Shown here piece after piece: positions 36,548-48,747 of a stretch of 64,000 nucleotides of DNA. Position 1 is the stretch's first letter, and every line of letters begins with the position of its first letter. Origin of the DNA: Candidatus Accumulibacter sp. ACC003 (GTDB lineage: Bacteria; Pseudomonadota; Gammaproteobacteria; Burkholderiales; Rhodocyclaceae); NCBI RefSeq assembly GCF_907163085.1, contig NZ_CAJQTX010000011.1, forward strand, positions 310,001 through 374,000. The letters run 5' to 3'. Made by a program: the position numbers and the translations under genes. A model generated the notes under the pieces. The model was not told where the DNA came from, searched no databases, and was given only the letters and a program-made list of their open reading frames with translations.

Positions 36548-36904
36548 CAGAGCTATGAGCTTGAGGTTCAGAGCTTCGAAGTCAAGGCTCAGAGCTTCGA
36601 AGTCAAGGCTCTGAGCTTCGAAGTCAAGGCTCTGAGCTTCGAATTCAAAGCTCAGAGCTTCGAAGTCAAGGCTCTGAGCTTCGAAGTCAAGGCTCAGAGC
36701 TTCGAAGTCAAGGCTCTGAGCTTCGAAGTCAAAGCTCTGAGCTTCGAAGTCAAAGCTCTGAGCTTCGAAGTCAAGGCTCTGAGCTTCGAAGTCAAGGCTC
36801 TGAGCTTCGAAGTCAAGGCTCTGAGCTTCGAAGTCAAGGCTCTGAGCTTCGAAGTCAAAGCTCTGAGCTTCGAAGTCAAGGCTCAGAGCTTCGAACTTGA
36901 GTCG
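36548..36904. repeat. 21-bp tandem repeat, 17 units
   Basis: Seventeen 21-bp units of the form CTGAGCTTCGAAGTCAAGGCT with first-codon (CAG/CTG) and AAG/AAA variants. Each unit contains the 8-bp palindrome CTTCGAAG. Because 21 is a multiple of three, both strands read as open heptapeptide repeats (LSFEVKA on plus, QSLDFEA on minus). The plus frame 36485-37057 starts at a TTG without a ribosome site, and neither frame has a flanking domain. I treat it as non-coding structural repeat DNA unless shown otherwise. Confidence 0.9.
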
Positions 36905-36957
36905 GCGAGCCTCGTGCAGCCGTCTAGCCGTCATTACGTGTCGAGAGATCGCGAATC

Positions 36958-37050
36958 TTGCAAGTCGTCACCGTCCCCTTCACTGGTGCCGCGCCTTTCG
37001 GCTTGCACGCCGGAATCATTCACCGGGCAGCGAGCCGGCTGGCTGATTTC
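36958..37050. repeat. Partial, diverged copy of the dispersed repeat
   Basis: Shares TGCAAGTCGTCACCGT-CCCC with the left end of the cad-flanking repeats, and CGGCTTGCACGCCGGAATC followed by a CCGGGCAGCGAGC-like run with the middle module of copy 2 (26379-26546). It lacks the two right-hand hairpins. It sits directly upstream of a consensus minus-10 for the next gene. Confidence 0.65.
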
Positions 37051-37052
37051 GC

Positions 37053-37058
37053 TATAAT
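37053..37058 (+). promoter_or_regulatory. Consensus minus-10 (TATAAT)
   Basis: TATAAT 38 bp upstream of ATG 37096, directly at the edge of the dispersed repeat. No good minus-35 is seen at the 17-bp position, so a sigma-70 promoter is likely but not certain. Confidence 0.5.
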
Positions 37059-37095
37059 CGATTGCCAGGAATCACCAAACTACTATCGGACTGGT

Positions 37096-38628
37096 ATGGG
37101 CACTTCGACTTCTCTCGTCGCAGATCACTACTGCGTCAGCCATATTTCCGCGGCAACGATTCCCGGCTCGCGCCTGAGCACTATCCTCGCGCGCATGCAT
37201 CAGGGGCACCCACTAACGAAATTCGCGCTGGACTTCCTGCGGGAGCAGGGTCTTCCCGGCCTTTTGCGACTGGCCTGCGGCGAGATCACCCACGAGGCTT
37301 ACCTCGCTGAGCTCGACGCCGACTGTTTGAAAGAAAACCAGGCCGCGAAGGCGGCGCATCAAGCCAGGGAAGCCGAGGCGCAGGCACGTGAAGCCCACTA
37401 CCTTCCCCGCAGGACCGACTACCTGGCTCGCAGGAGCAAGTATCTGGCCGCCAAGGTGGCCTCAGAAGCGGAGTGGGAAGCTTCGCGCCCGCTCCGGCGC
37501 CAGCGCGAGCGGGAGGCCAGTGAAGCCGTTCTTAAGGCGCAAAGGGCTCGCCAGGCCGAATGGAAAGCACAGCGTGAATGCAATTCCAGACTGGCCGCCG
37601 CCGCTTACCAGGCGCGTGCGATGACTGCCGATTACGCCGCGCCGACTGCCGACGAGATCGCTCGTCACTTCCAGCTGAGCCACATTTCCGGTGTGCTTTG
37701 TCCACCCATGAGCGACATTCTGGACGCTCTCTTCGAGGGCCGACCGCTAAGCGATGATCAACTCAGCGAGCTCAAGAACAAGGCACCCGACGAGCTTTAC
37801 CGGCTCGCGTTTGGTCAACTGAGCTTCGACGCATACATCGGGCCAGCAAAAACCGCCGCGGCCGAGTTGGCCGCGCGCAAGCACAAAGAGGAGGCCGCCG
37901 AGGCCGCCCGCATCGCTCGCGAAAGCGACCCCGAGTACATCGCGATGATGCAGGAGCAAAGCTTGTACAGAAAATATGGGGTAGCGCTGACCGATAAGTC
38001 ATTGATGCCACGAATGACCAAGCTGCTCCAACAGATCGATGGCGGTAAGCGCCTGCCCCAAGACGAGCTTGTCTGGCTCGGCACCGAAGCCAAAGATCTC
38101 TTCACGAAGCCAATTCGGGACGCTTACCATCTTCTCGAAGCAGAATTCCATGCCGACCAGTATCGCCGTAGCGGCGATCCCTGGCAGGTCGTCAACGCCA
38201 GCGGGCACTACCGGAAGTGCAAGCGCCCAGAGACCGCGCTCGAACTGCTTGAGAGCCTTGCACTTGATCGCCTAAAGCAGCCAAAGCTTCGCTCCGCCGT
38301 GCTCACCACTCACGGTGGGGTGATGCGCGACCTCAATCGACGGCCCGAAGCGATTCAGATGGGTGAGACGGCGCACTCCCTGATGCCTCGCGATTATCGC
38401 CCGTGCACTTTGCTTGGCGCCGTGCACATGGAGCAAGGCGACTTTGAACGTGGTCACGCATGGTATGAAAAAGCGCGAGAGCGCGGCGCAACCGAAAAGA
38501 GCATCGATTCAGAACTGCGAAGCATCTATCACCGGCTGGATGCGGATGGCCGCGAGGCCATGAAGCGCTTTTTGCTGGCCGAAGATCCGCATCGATATGG
38601 TTGGTTAAACACGACGCGAAAAGAATAG
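37096..38628 (+). CDS. Three-fold-repeat protein with coiled coils and C-terminal TPR
   Basis: 510 residues from ATG 37096; the frame upstream to 36958 is repeat DNA. Three related ~65-residue modules are visible: one starting VSHISAATIPGSRLSTILAR, one starting LSHISGVLCPPMSDILDALF, and a more diverged one, YGVALTDKSLMPRMTKLLQQ. Each has a small-residue-P-x-S/M-x-IL core and a G-x-PL turn. Long Ala/Glu/Arg coiled-coil segments separate them. The C-terminal ~130 residues are TPR-like (ALELLESLALDRLKQPKL; MEQGDFERGHAWYEKARERG). No enzyme motif. It lies 121 bp upstream of the SIR2-STAND gene on the same strand, so a shared role is possible but unproven. Confidence 0.7.
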   Translation: MGTSTSLVADHYCVSHISAATIPGSRLSTILARMHQGHPLTKFALDFLREQGLPGLLRLACGEITHEAYLAELDADCLKENQAAKAAHQAREAEAQAREAHYLPRRTDYLARRSKYLAAKVASEAEWEASRPLRRQREREASEAVLKAQRARQAEWKAQRECNSRLAAAAYQARAMTADYAAPTADEIARHFQLSHISGVLCPPMSDILDALFEGRPLSDDQLSELKNKAPDELYRLAFGQLSFDAYIGPAKTAAAELAARKHKEEAAEAARIARESDPEYIAMMQEQSLYRKYGVALTDKSLMPRMTKLLQQIDGGKRLPQDELVWLGTEAKDLFTKPIRDAYHLLEAEFHADQYRRSGDPWQVVNASGHYRKCKRPETALELLESLALDRLKQPKLRSAVLTTHGGVMRDLNRRPEAIQMGETAHSLMPRDYRPCTLLGAVHMEQGDFERGHAWYEKARERGATEKSIDSELRSIYHRLDADGREAMKRFLLAEDPHRYGWLNTTRKE

Positions 38629-38749
38629 GGCTCAGACCATAATAACAGCGCCGACAACCCTGGTTTTCTCCTGGTTGCGTGGCGTTCCCGCTTGCGCACA
38701 CCGGATTGCGAGAAACGGTACAATCGAACATCATCTATGAAAGTCCGCT

Positions 38750-41194
38750 ATGCCTATCGAGTTATCCCGTCTCGCTTCCGAGATCGACCCAGCTCAAACC
38801 GTCCTGTTCTTCGGTGCAGGTGCGAGCATTCCGTCTGGCGCGCCGTCCGTCGAAAAACTTATCAGCGTGCTTGAGGCCTTACTAGGCGAGCAATGTGATG
38901 GCTACACGCTTCGTGAATTTACTGGAATTCTAGAAGACAAATACTCGCGGAGGCAACTCATTGAAGCCTTGCGCAAACCATTTGGGTCCCTCCGGCCCAC
39001 AGGGAGCCTACTTAACCTTCCTTTATACAAGTGGAAGGCGATTTACACGACGAACTACGAAACGCTGATTGAGCAATGCTACAAAAAGTCCGAGGCCCCG
39101 TTGGAGGTTTATGAGTCGAATTTTGACTTTACTGTCCACGGACATCCTGATGCCGTCAAGCTTTTCAAGTTGCACGGCTCAATCAATAAGGACGTTTGCG
39201 ACGGGAATGCTGCTCGCATTGTTCTTACAGATAACGACTATGATCATACTCAAACGTTTCGAGAAACTCTTTATGACCGTTTACGTGCCGACGTAAGCAG
39301 CGCTAACCTAGTAGTCATCGGGCATTCTCTAGCGGATGAGCATATTCGCGAAATCGCCAATCGTGCAGCAGAAATTGCCGGCAAGGCAGGTGGTATCAGC
39401 CGAATTACACTCCTCATGTATACGCACGATGCCAATCGCGCAACGCTCTGGGAAAAGCGGGGTATTCGTGTTTGCTTCGGCGGCCTCGACGAGTTCTTCG
39501 CAGCCATCGCAAGCAAGCTGCCGGCAACGTTTCCTGTGTATAGCGCAACAGGGCATCTGTTCGATCATCGCCCGGGATTGTGGCCAGTAACCATCGATGT
39601 GGCCCACGCCGTCTGTTGTGAGAGCAATTCGGCAAGGATGTTTAATGGCTGGCCAGCGACTTACGCCGACATTCACGCGGGGCTAACGTTCAGCCGGAAC
39701 GTCGTTCCAGAAATCGTAAAATTTCTTGATGGTGGACAGCTATGCGTCGTTATCCTCGGCGCAGGTGGTATGGGGAAGACTACTGCTGCTCGCCAGGCAC
39801 TACTGAGCTTGAGAGAGCGGGGTCATTTCGGCTGGGAGCACAAGAACGATTTCCAGCTGCAGGTAAATGACTGGATCTCAGTTGCCCAAGCGATGCGCTC
39901 CCAGGATGCCAAGGGCGTGTTATTCATCGACGATGCGCATTCTCACCTCCATGAGATCAGTCAGTTACTCGACGCTCTTTACGCCGAGCGGCTCGGCACG
40001 CTGAGGCTCGTTCTTGCCACTAGCCGTAACCATTGGAACCCACGTGTCAAGTCAGTTGTTGTTCATAGAGCCGGTCGCGAATTCGGCATGGGACGCCTGC
40101 GACCGGCGGAGATCGATGGGTTGCTCAACCTCGTTGAGTCTAACCCGTGTGTGCGGGCGCTAGTCGGCGACGATTTCAGTGGCTTCTCGCGCTTCGAGAA
40201 ACGCAGGCGACTAACAGTGCGCTGCGAGTCCGAGACTTTCGTATGCATGAAAAATATATTTTCAACCGAAAAATTTGATGACATCATATTGCGCGAGTAT
40301 GCTGCACTCCGTCCCGAGCTTCAAGAGATATATCGCTTCGTGGCCGCCATGGAGAGTTCTGGCATCCGTGTACACCGCCAACTCGTGATCCGCCTGCTTG
40401 GCATACCTGTGATGAGTATTGCCGCGATACTCGATAACCTTACCGATATTGTCAGTGAGTATCCTATCGACCCGCGAGAGGGAATTTATGGTTGGCGCGG
40501 CCGCCACAACGTCATCGTCGGGATCCTGACGCGCTACAAGTTCCACGACACTGGTCAGATCATCGAGCTTTTTGATAAGGTTATCGACTCGATATCGCCA
40601 ACCTACGACATAGAAGTGCGAACTATTCGGGAAATGTGTAACCTCGAGACCGGTCTATCGCGAATTCAGGACAAGGGAATGCAGAATCGGCTGCTACGCA
40701 AGATGATCTCAATTGCACCCGGCGAGCGCGTTCCTCGTCATCGCCTGATCCGCAATATGATCGAAATGGGTGAGTTTGAGAAATCGGACGCGGAAATCCG
40801 CATCTACGAAAAGGACTTCCGCCGCGACCACACGATTGCGCGCTACAGGATAAAGCTCCTAATGTGCCGAGCGATCTACACACCTGGTATCCTGCTTGAG
40901 GATCGTGTCGCCATACTCAACCAAGCCAAGGATGCCGCCCTTCAGAGTATATCGCGAATCCAGAACCAGAACCACAGGCACCTACTTGCCGCCTATTGTG
41001 AGATAGGGATCGAGATGCACCGACTTACTAGTAAATACAGCATCTACGACGACGCCATGAAGCTTCTGAAGGCGTCAGAGGCCGAGATTGGCGACCCAGA
41101 GATTAGTAGGACAATACGGCACTATGAACGGAGAATGGCTGGGCAGCCGGATGAAACAGAGCATGATTCCACACCCGAGCTCACTTACCCTTGA
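38750..41194 (+). CDS. SIR2-STAND NTPase, candidate anti-phage effector
   Basis: 814 residues. Residues about 1-260 are a SIR2 domain: FFGAGAS (20-26), TTNYETL (100-106), KLHGS (140-144, His142) and GHSLADEHI (191-199). In prokaryotic defence SIR2 domains usually hydrolyse NAD. Residues about 315-560 are a STAND/AAA-type NTPase with Walker A GAGGMGKTT (337-345) and Walker B VLFIDDAH (390-397). The rest (about 560-800) is alpha-helical, TPR-like, the usual sensor region. This SIR2-NTPase-helical architecture recalls Avs5/DSR-type abortive-infection proteins. GC is clearly lower than in neighbours, a sign of transfer. A weak minus-10 (TACAAT, 38719-38724) precedes it. Confidence 0.85.
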   Translation: MPIELSRLASEIDPAQTVLFFGAGASIPSGAPSVEKLISVLEALLGEQCDGYTLREFTGILEDKYSRRQLIEALRKPFGSLRPTGSLLNLPLYKWKAIYTTNYETLIEQCYKKSEAPLEVYESNFDFTVHGHPDAVKLFKLHGSINKDVCDGNAARIVLTDNDYDHTQTFRETLYDRLRADVSSANLVVIGHSLADEHIREIANRAAEIAGKAGGISRITLLMYTHDANRATLWEKRGIRVCFGGLDEFFAAIASKLPATFPVYSATGHLFDHRPGLWPVTIDVAHAVCCESNSARMFNGWPATYADIHAGLTFSRNVVPEIVKFLDGGQLCVVILGAGGMGKTTAARQALLSLRERGHFGWEHKNDFQLQVNDWISVAQAMRSQDAKGVLFIDDAHSHLHEISQLLDALYAERLGTLRLVLATSRNHWNPRVKSVVVHRAGREFGMGRLRPAEIDGLLNLVESNPCVRALVGDDFSGFSRFEKRRRLTVRCESETFVCMKNIFSTEKFDDIILREYAALRPELQEIYRFVAAMESSGIRVHRQLVIRLLGIPVMSIAAILDNLTDIVSEYPIDPREGIYGWRGRHNVIVGILTRYKFHDTGQIIELFDKVIDSISPTYDIEVRTIREMCNLETGLSRIQDKGMQNRLLRKMISIAPGERVPRHRLIRNMIEMGEFEKSDAEIRIYEKDFRRDHTIARYRIKLLMCRAIYTPGILLEDRVAILNQAKDAALQSISRIQNQNHRHLLAAYCEIGIEMHRLTSKYSIYDDAMKLLKASEAEIGDPEISRTIRHYERRMAGQPDETEHDSTPELTYP

Positions 41195-41584
41195 GCAGGG
41201 CCTTTACCTCCATGTTTCGTGGGTGGCTATTTAAAATGTTGAATGAATGCTATCGCTAGAAGTACTCACCCTACGTGCAATGGGTGGCGCCACATCAGAT
41301 AGGTGGCTTGCATAACGTGAAATGCGGATGGTTCATATGGGACGGATCTTACAGTAAGGCGATTGCCAAATCGGCCCTTCGCCGCGAATTTTAGCTCGAT
41401 ATTCGGTTATGGACTCATGCCGGCCGCTGACGTCAATGGGCATCAACGGCAGCTAAGAACAATAAGTATGAGCATAATAGGCAGACCACGTTTCAGAATA
41501 TTTGTACCGAAACCGTTGTCTGTCCATCTTTCCCCCGGAAAAGTCTTCGGAGGAAATTTCGGCAAAGCAAGAAAGCCGCCGCAA
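41195..41584. other. Intergenic, AT-richer, no gene seen
   Basis: About 390 bp after the SIR2 gene. A short plus frame (41363-41617) has no ribosome site and overlaps the next gene antisense. No hairpin with U-tract was found. Confidence 0.45.
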
Positions 41585-42028
41585 TCAGCACCCCAGCGCA
41601 AACCGCTGATCCATTAGCTTCCTTCGTTCCTCGGTTAGATAGTCGCCCAGCTGGGCTGAATGAGGCTGTCGTAACTCCGAGTCCTTGGTGGCGATCGTGG
41701 CGTCAATCCATTCGCATTGATTCGCCTTGGTTTGACTCGCCATTCTCGCGTGTGCTTGGCTCTGGTTTTTGCTGGCGATTTCTGCGTGTAGTCGAGCGCG
41801 TTCTTGAGATTTTTCCGCTTCGACGTTCTCGACCTGCTGGTCGAAAGTCATTCTATCCGGCACGGTCCAATTCCGGACACTGACCCCCTTGCTCTGAGAA
41901 CAGTAGTTGTTGGAGAGGAAATTGCTCCCGTCGTAGGCGCGGCATTCGTAGAGGGTAGCAGCGTAAGTGGAGAAGCTGTAGAGCATTAATGGTGCGGTAA
42001 GTAGGCGATGTAATGAGATCATTGTCAT
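41585..42028 (-). CDS. Hypothetical periplasmic protein
   Basis: 147 residues from ATG 42028 (a second ATG at 42022). Signal peptide ISLHRLLTAPLMLYSFSTYA before ATLYECRAYDG. The mature part has four cysteines and a helical Glu/Gln/Arg segment. It ends in a conserved-looking block (WIDATIATKDSELRQPHSAQ, then a basic stretch and RFALGC). The longer frame to 42211 lacks a start signal. Family name unknown; such proteins are common in Betaproteobacteria. Confidence 0.65.
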   Translation of the reverse strand: MTMISLHRLLTAPLMLYSFSTYAATLYECRAYDGSNFLSNNYCSQSKGVSVRNWTVPDRMTFDQQVENVEAEKSQERARLHAEIASKNQSQAHARMASQTKANQCEWIDATIATKDSELRQPHSAQLGDYLTEERRKLMDQRFALGC

Positions 42029-42228
42029 TCTCGGATTGGACAGTGTTCGGATAATTGCCGCTCTTGAAAAACACGCTTTGTAGCGCTGAGTTATTTTCCG
42101 CTGTGGTGGGCGAAGAAAGACGACGCTGGTGCGCATTTCTGGCGTGATGGAGTGAACATACAGGTGGCAGACTACGTTGCGAATATTAGTACCGAAAGCG
42201 CGTTTTGTCACCGCTTCTTGTCACCATA

Positions 42229-43128
42229 TCACGGGCGCACCGCATCTCTCAACGCGGCACCAATTCTCGCGATGGCCTGATTGCTCGCTTGCATGGACGC
42301 GCTGGTTTGCGTGACGTAGATGCCAACAACCAGCGCTTGCTTTGATGGCGGCCAGATCACGGCGACTATCGAGCGAGAGCCGTAGCCACCAGCGCCTGTT
42401 TTGTCGGCAATTTTCCAGTCGGCTGGCAGTGCGGCGCGCAACAAGGCGTCGGCGACTTGGTCGTCGAGCATCCATTGTTTCAGTTCAGCTCTGGAGCGAG
42501 CCGACAAGGCGTCGCCAAGAAGAATTTTTCGTAAGCTTTCGACGATAGCGTCGGGCGTGGTGGTGTCGTGTTCGTCGCCCGGCCTTGCTTCGTTCAAGTC
42601 GGGCTCGTGGTGATCAATCCGGGTTTTTTTATCGCCGATCGATCGCATGTAGGCGGTGAATCCGCTCGTCCCACCAATGGCATCCAGGACGACGTTGGCT
42701 GCGGTGTTGTCGCTATAACTTACCGCAGCATGGCAAAGCTCGCGCAATGTCATGGTTTTGGGGGCCAGCGATTTCTCGGTGATTGGCGAATACGTGACCA
42801 GCATCTGCTTGCGAATCGATACGGTTTGATCGAGTGCGATAGACTCTCGATCCACCTTCGCCAGAAATGCGGCGCAACTGAATGCCTTGTGGGTGCTATT
42901 CAGCGGAAAGCGCTCGTTGCCCCGGTATTGCCAGGTCTCGCCGGTATTGGCGTCGAACACGGCCATGCCTACTCTGGCTTGCAAGAGTTTCTCTTCAGCC
43001 TGCACCGCTTCGGTCAGCTTTGCGGTGTCGAGTGCGGACGCTGCAGTAGCAAAAGAAGACGCACAAACACATGCAAGCGCGATGAGCACGATACGATGAG
43101 TCTTGGTATTCAAGTCTACGTTCTCCAT
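42229..43128 (-). CDS. Class A beta-lactamase, CARB-like
   Basis: 299 residues from ATG 43128; TTG 43113 is an alternative with GGAG upstream and a cleaner signal peptide (NTKTHRIVLIALACVCASSF). All active-site elements are present: SxxK with Ser78-Thr-His-Lys81, SDN 139-141, ExxLN Glu175 to Asn179, and KTG 243-245. Cys85 and Cys132 correspond to the Cys77-Cys123 pair of class A enzymes. Sequence around IGDKKTRIDHHEPDLNEARP and ADWKIADKTGAGGYGSRSI resembles carbenicillinases (CARB/PSE). Periplasmic hydrolysis of penicillins is expected. No ampR-like regulator or mobile element adjoins, so it may be intrinsic. Confidence 0.92.
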   Translation of the reverse strand: MENVDLNTKTHRIVLIALACVCASSFATAASALDTAKLTEAVQAEEKLLQARVGMAVFDANTGETWQYRGNERFPLNSTHKAFSCAAFLAKVDRESIALDQTVSIRKQMLVTYSPITEKSLAPKTMTLRELCHAAVSYSDNTAANVVLDAIGGTSGFTAYMRSIGDKKTRIDHHEPDLNEARPGDEHDTTTPDAIVESLRKILLGDALSARSRAELKQWMLDDQVADALLRAALPADWKIADKTGAGGYGSRSIVAVIWPPSKQALVVGIYVTQTSASMQASNQAIARIGAALRDAVRP

Positions 43129-45813
<2,685 letters not shown>

Positions 45814-46006
45814 ATCCTGATCGGGACCGTGGCTGCCGGCGTCGCTGAGCAGGTGGTGCGGCGATGCCTGGCGCCGGGTAGCGGCGGCTCAGGCGCGAAA
45901 ATCGACAGCCCCGGACGCCGCGCCGCGTCTCGGCGACTACCAAGGACGGCGGCGGTGGGCGCAGGCACCGACGAGCTCCGGCCTCTTCCTGTAGAATCCT
46001 CGACCC

Positions 46007-48322
46007 ATGACTACTGCCCGCATCGAGGCGCCGAGCGGCGCTGCCCGTCCTCTTTTTTCTTACCGCAAATTCTGGGCCAGCCGTTTCGGCACGGCGCCTT
46101 TCCTGCCGATGTCTCGCGCCGAGATGGACGAGCTCGGCTGGGATTCGTGCGACATCATCCTGGTTACCGGCGACGCCTACATCGACCACCCGAGCTTCGG
46201 GATGGCGCTGATCGGCCGGCTGCTCGAGGCGCAGGGTTTTCGCGTCGGCATCATCAGCCAGCCCGACTGGCTGTCGGCGAACGCTTTCCGCGAGCTCGGC
46301 AAGCCGAATCTGTTCTTCGGCGTCACCGCCGGCAATATGGATTCGATGGTCAATCGCTATACCGCCGATCGCAAGCCACGTTCCGACGACGCCTACACGC
46401 CGAACGCCGAGCCGCACCGGCGCCCCGATCACGCGGTGGTCGTTTATGCGCAACGCTGCCGCGAGGCTTTTGCCGGCGCCAACGTCGTGATCGGCTCGAT
46501 CGAGGCCAGTCTGCGGCGCATCGCGCACTATGACTACTGGTCGGACAAGGTGCGGCGCTCGGTGCTGCCCGATTCGAAGGCCGACCTGCTGATCTTCGGC
46601 AGCGCCGAGCGGGCGATCGTCGAACTCGCGCACCGGCTGGCGGCCGGCGAAGCGATCGCCACCATCCGCGATCTGCGCGGCACGGCGTTCATGGTGCCGC
46701 GCGGCCAGTTGCCGGGCAGCGACTGGGCCGAGATCGATTCCAGCGAGGTCGATACGCCGGGGACGCTGGTTCGCCATCCCGACCCCTATGCGATGACCGG
46801 GGTGAGTGATGCCGACGGCGACGAGCCGGCGTGCGCGTCGAGTGGTGGCACTGGTGGCACTGGTGGCAATAGCGGCAATGGCGGCAAGGCCGCGAACGCC
46901 GCCGGGCAGCCGCGGGCGCAGGTGATCAAGGTGCAATTCCAGCTGCACCAGCGGATGCCGAAGCTCGACCGGGCGCGGACCGCGGTGCGCCTGCCGTCGT
47001 ACGAGCAGGTGGTCGCCGACCCGGTGCTCTACGCGCACGCGTCGCGCACCTTCCATATCGAGTCGAACCCGGGCAACGCGCGCGCGCTGATCCAGGCGCA
47101 CGGCGAACGCGACGTCTGGCTCAACCCGCCGCCGCTGCCGTTGAGCACGCCGGAAATGGACGGCGTCTTCGCGTCGCCTTTCCAGCGCCGGCCGCATCCC
47201 TCGTACGGCGACGCCAGGATTCCGGCCTTCGAGATGATCCGTTTCTCGATCAACATCATGCGTGGCTGCTTCGGCGGCTGTACTTTTTGCTCGATCACCG
47301 AGCACGAGGGACGGATCATTCAGAGCCGTTCCGAGGAGTCGATCGTGCACGAGATCGAGGAGATTCGCGACAAGACGCCGGGCTTTACCGGCGTCATCTC
47401 CGATCTCGGCGGTCCGACGGCCAATATGTATCGGCTGGCGTGCAAGGACCCGAAGATCGAGTCGTCATGCCGGCGCCTGTCCTGCGTCTTTCCCGGCATC
47501 TGCGAGAACCTGGGCACCGACCACACGCCGCTGATCAATCTCTACCGCAAGGCGCGCGCGGTGCCGGGCGTCAAGAAGGTGCTGATCAGTTCGGGTCTGC
47601 GCTACGACCTCGCGGTGCGCGATCCGGCCTACGTCAAGGAACTGGTCAGCCATCACGTCGGCGGCTATCTCAAGATCGCCCCCGAGCACACCGAGGAAGG
47701 GCCGCTGGCGCACATGATGAAGCCCGGCATGAGTTCCTACGAGCAGTTCAAGGCGATGTTCGAGAAGTTCTCGAAAGAGGCGGGCAAGGAGCAGTACCTG
47801 ATCCCGTACTTCATCGCCGCGCATCCGGGAACGACCGACCGCGACATGCTCAACCTGGCGCTGTGGCTCAAGCGCAACAAGTTCCGGCTCGATCAGGTGC
47901 AGACTTTCCTGCCGACGCCGATGGCCATCGCCACGGCGATGTACCACAGCCAGCGCAGTCCGCTGCAGAAGGTCAGCCGCGACGGCGCGCTGGTCGACAC
48001 CGTTCGCGCCAGCCGGCAGCGGCGCCTGCACAAGGCTTTCCTGCGCTATCACGACGCCAACAACTGGCCGCTGCTGCGCGAAGCGCTGAAGCAGATGGGG
48101 CGCGCCGACCTGATCGGCAACGGCCTGCAGCAGTTGATCCCGAGTTTCCAGCCGCCGGGGACGGGTACGCTGCGGGTTGGCGGTGCGCGCGACGCGAGAG
48201 CGGCAGCGAAAGTCGCGCCGGGAGGTGCACCGAAAGTCGCAGCGAAAGCCGCAGCCGCGCGTCCGCCGTTGCGTGGCCCGGCGCGTGCTGCGCCGGCAGC
48301 GACGCGGGGTCGCCCGCGCTGA
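46007..48322 (+). CDS. YgiQ-family radical SAM protein
   Basis: 771 residues. N-terminal YgiQ domain ([40 protein letters not shown]), then the radical SAM core with the 4Fe-4S motif CFGGCTFC (Cx3Cx2C) and the C-terminal part with [14 protein letters not shown]. The reaction of the family is unknown to me. Two oddities: a Gly/Ser/Asn low-complexity insert (about 46840-46905) between the N-terminal domain and the core, and an Ala/Arg/Pro-rich tail (last ~45 residues). Monocistronic; 193 bp after katG. Confidence 0.9.
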   Translation: MTTARIEAPSGAARPLFSYRKFWASRFGTAPFLPMSRAEMDELGWDSCDIILVTGDAYIDHPSFGMALIGRLLEAQGFRVGIISQPDWLSANAFRELGKPNLFFGVTAGNMDSMVNRYTADRKPRSDDAYTPNAEPHRRPDHAVVVYAQRCREAFAGANVVIGSIEASLRRIAHYDYWSDKVRRSVLPDSKADLLIFGSAERAIVELAHRLAAGEAIATIRDLRGTAFMVPRGQLPGSDWAEIDSSEVDTPGTLVRHPDPYAMTGVSDADGDEPACASSGGTGGTGGNSGNGGKAANAAGQPRAQVIKVQFQLHQRMPKLDRARTAVRLPSYEQVVADPVLYAHASRTFHIESNPGNARALIQAHGERDVWLNPPPLPLSTPEMDGVFASPFQRRPHPSYGDARIPAFEMIRFSINIMRGCFGGCTFCSITEHEGRIIQSRSEESIVHEIEEIRDKTPGFTGVISDLGGPTANMYRLACKDPKIESSCRRLSCVFPGICENLGTDHTPLINLYRKARAVPGVKKVLISSGLRYDLAVRDPAYVKELVSHHVGGYLKIAPEHTEEGPLAHMMKPGMSSYEQFKAMFEKFSKEAGKEQYLIPYFIAAHPGTTDRDMLNLALWLKRNKFRLDQVQTFLPTPMAIATAMYHSQRSPLQKVSRDGALVDTVRASRQRRLHKAFLRYHDANNWPLLREALKQMGRADLIGNGLQQLIPSFQPPGTGTLRVGGARDARAAAKVAPGGAPKVAAKAAAARPPLRGPARAAPAATRGRPR

Positions 48323-48382
48323 CTCCGGCGGCGTTGCGCCAGTCGTCGGTTTCGCCTCGTCGTCTGGCCGGCGGGTGCTGCC

Positions 48383-48721
48383 TCAGCCCGGGTCCGCTGC
48401 CAGGCCGTAGTGCACGGCCAGCCAGATGGTGATCTCTTGCGCCGGCGTCCAGTCGACGCGGTGCCGCCGCAGCGCGGCGATGTCGAGGTAATCGCCGGGC
48501 TTGAGGTGCCGCGCCTGCGCCTCGTCGGCGAAGCGCAGGCGCGCTTCGCCCTGCAGCAGCAAGACCCATTCGCCCAACTCCTGTTCGTACCAGAAATCCG
48601 GCGGGCTGCACTGGCCGGTCGACACGATACGTTCGATGCGCAGGCCGGGCCGCGCCAGCAGTTGGCAGAATTGTTCGCTGGCGGCGTTGGGCAGCGGTAG
48701 ATCGGACGAGATGTTGGGCAT
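48383..48721 (-). CDS. Small cupin-domain protein
   Basis: 112 residues, a single cupin barrel: WYEQELGEWVLLLQGEARLR, then the turn LKPGDYLDIAALRRHRVDWT. The usual metal-binding histidines are reduced: Glu and His positions are only partly kept (RHRVDW present). Such phosphoribosylaminomimidazolone-like or mannose-isomerase-like small cupins have varied roles; none can be assigned. A run of five G6 tracts lies 27-69 bp upstream of its ATG on the opposite strand. Confidence 0.75.
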   Translation of the reverse strand: MPNISSDLPLPNAASEQFCQLLARPGLRIERIVSTGQCSPPDFWYEQELGEWVLLLQGEARLRFADEAQARHLKPGDYLDIAALRRHRVDWTPAQEITIWLAVHYGLAADPG

Positions 48722-48747
48722 CGGCGGCAGTGTTTCGAGTATGGAGT

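Noticed and set aside
36548-36904. CRISPR array
   Set aside because: Units are contiguous 21-mers without spacers and there are no cas genes.
36485-37057. 190-residue heptapeptide-repeat protein
   Set aside because: TTG start without ribosome site and no non-repeat domain; the minus strand is equally open, so openness follows from unit length.
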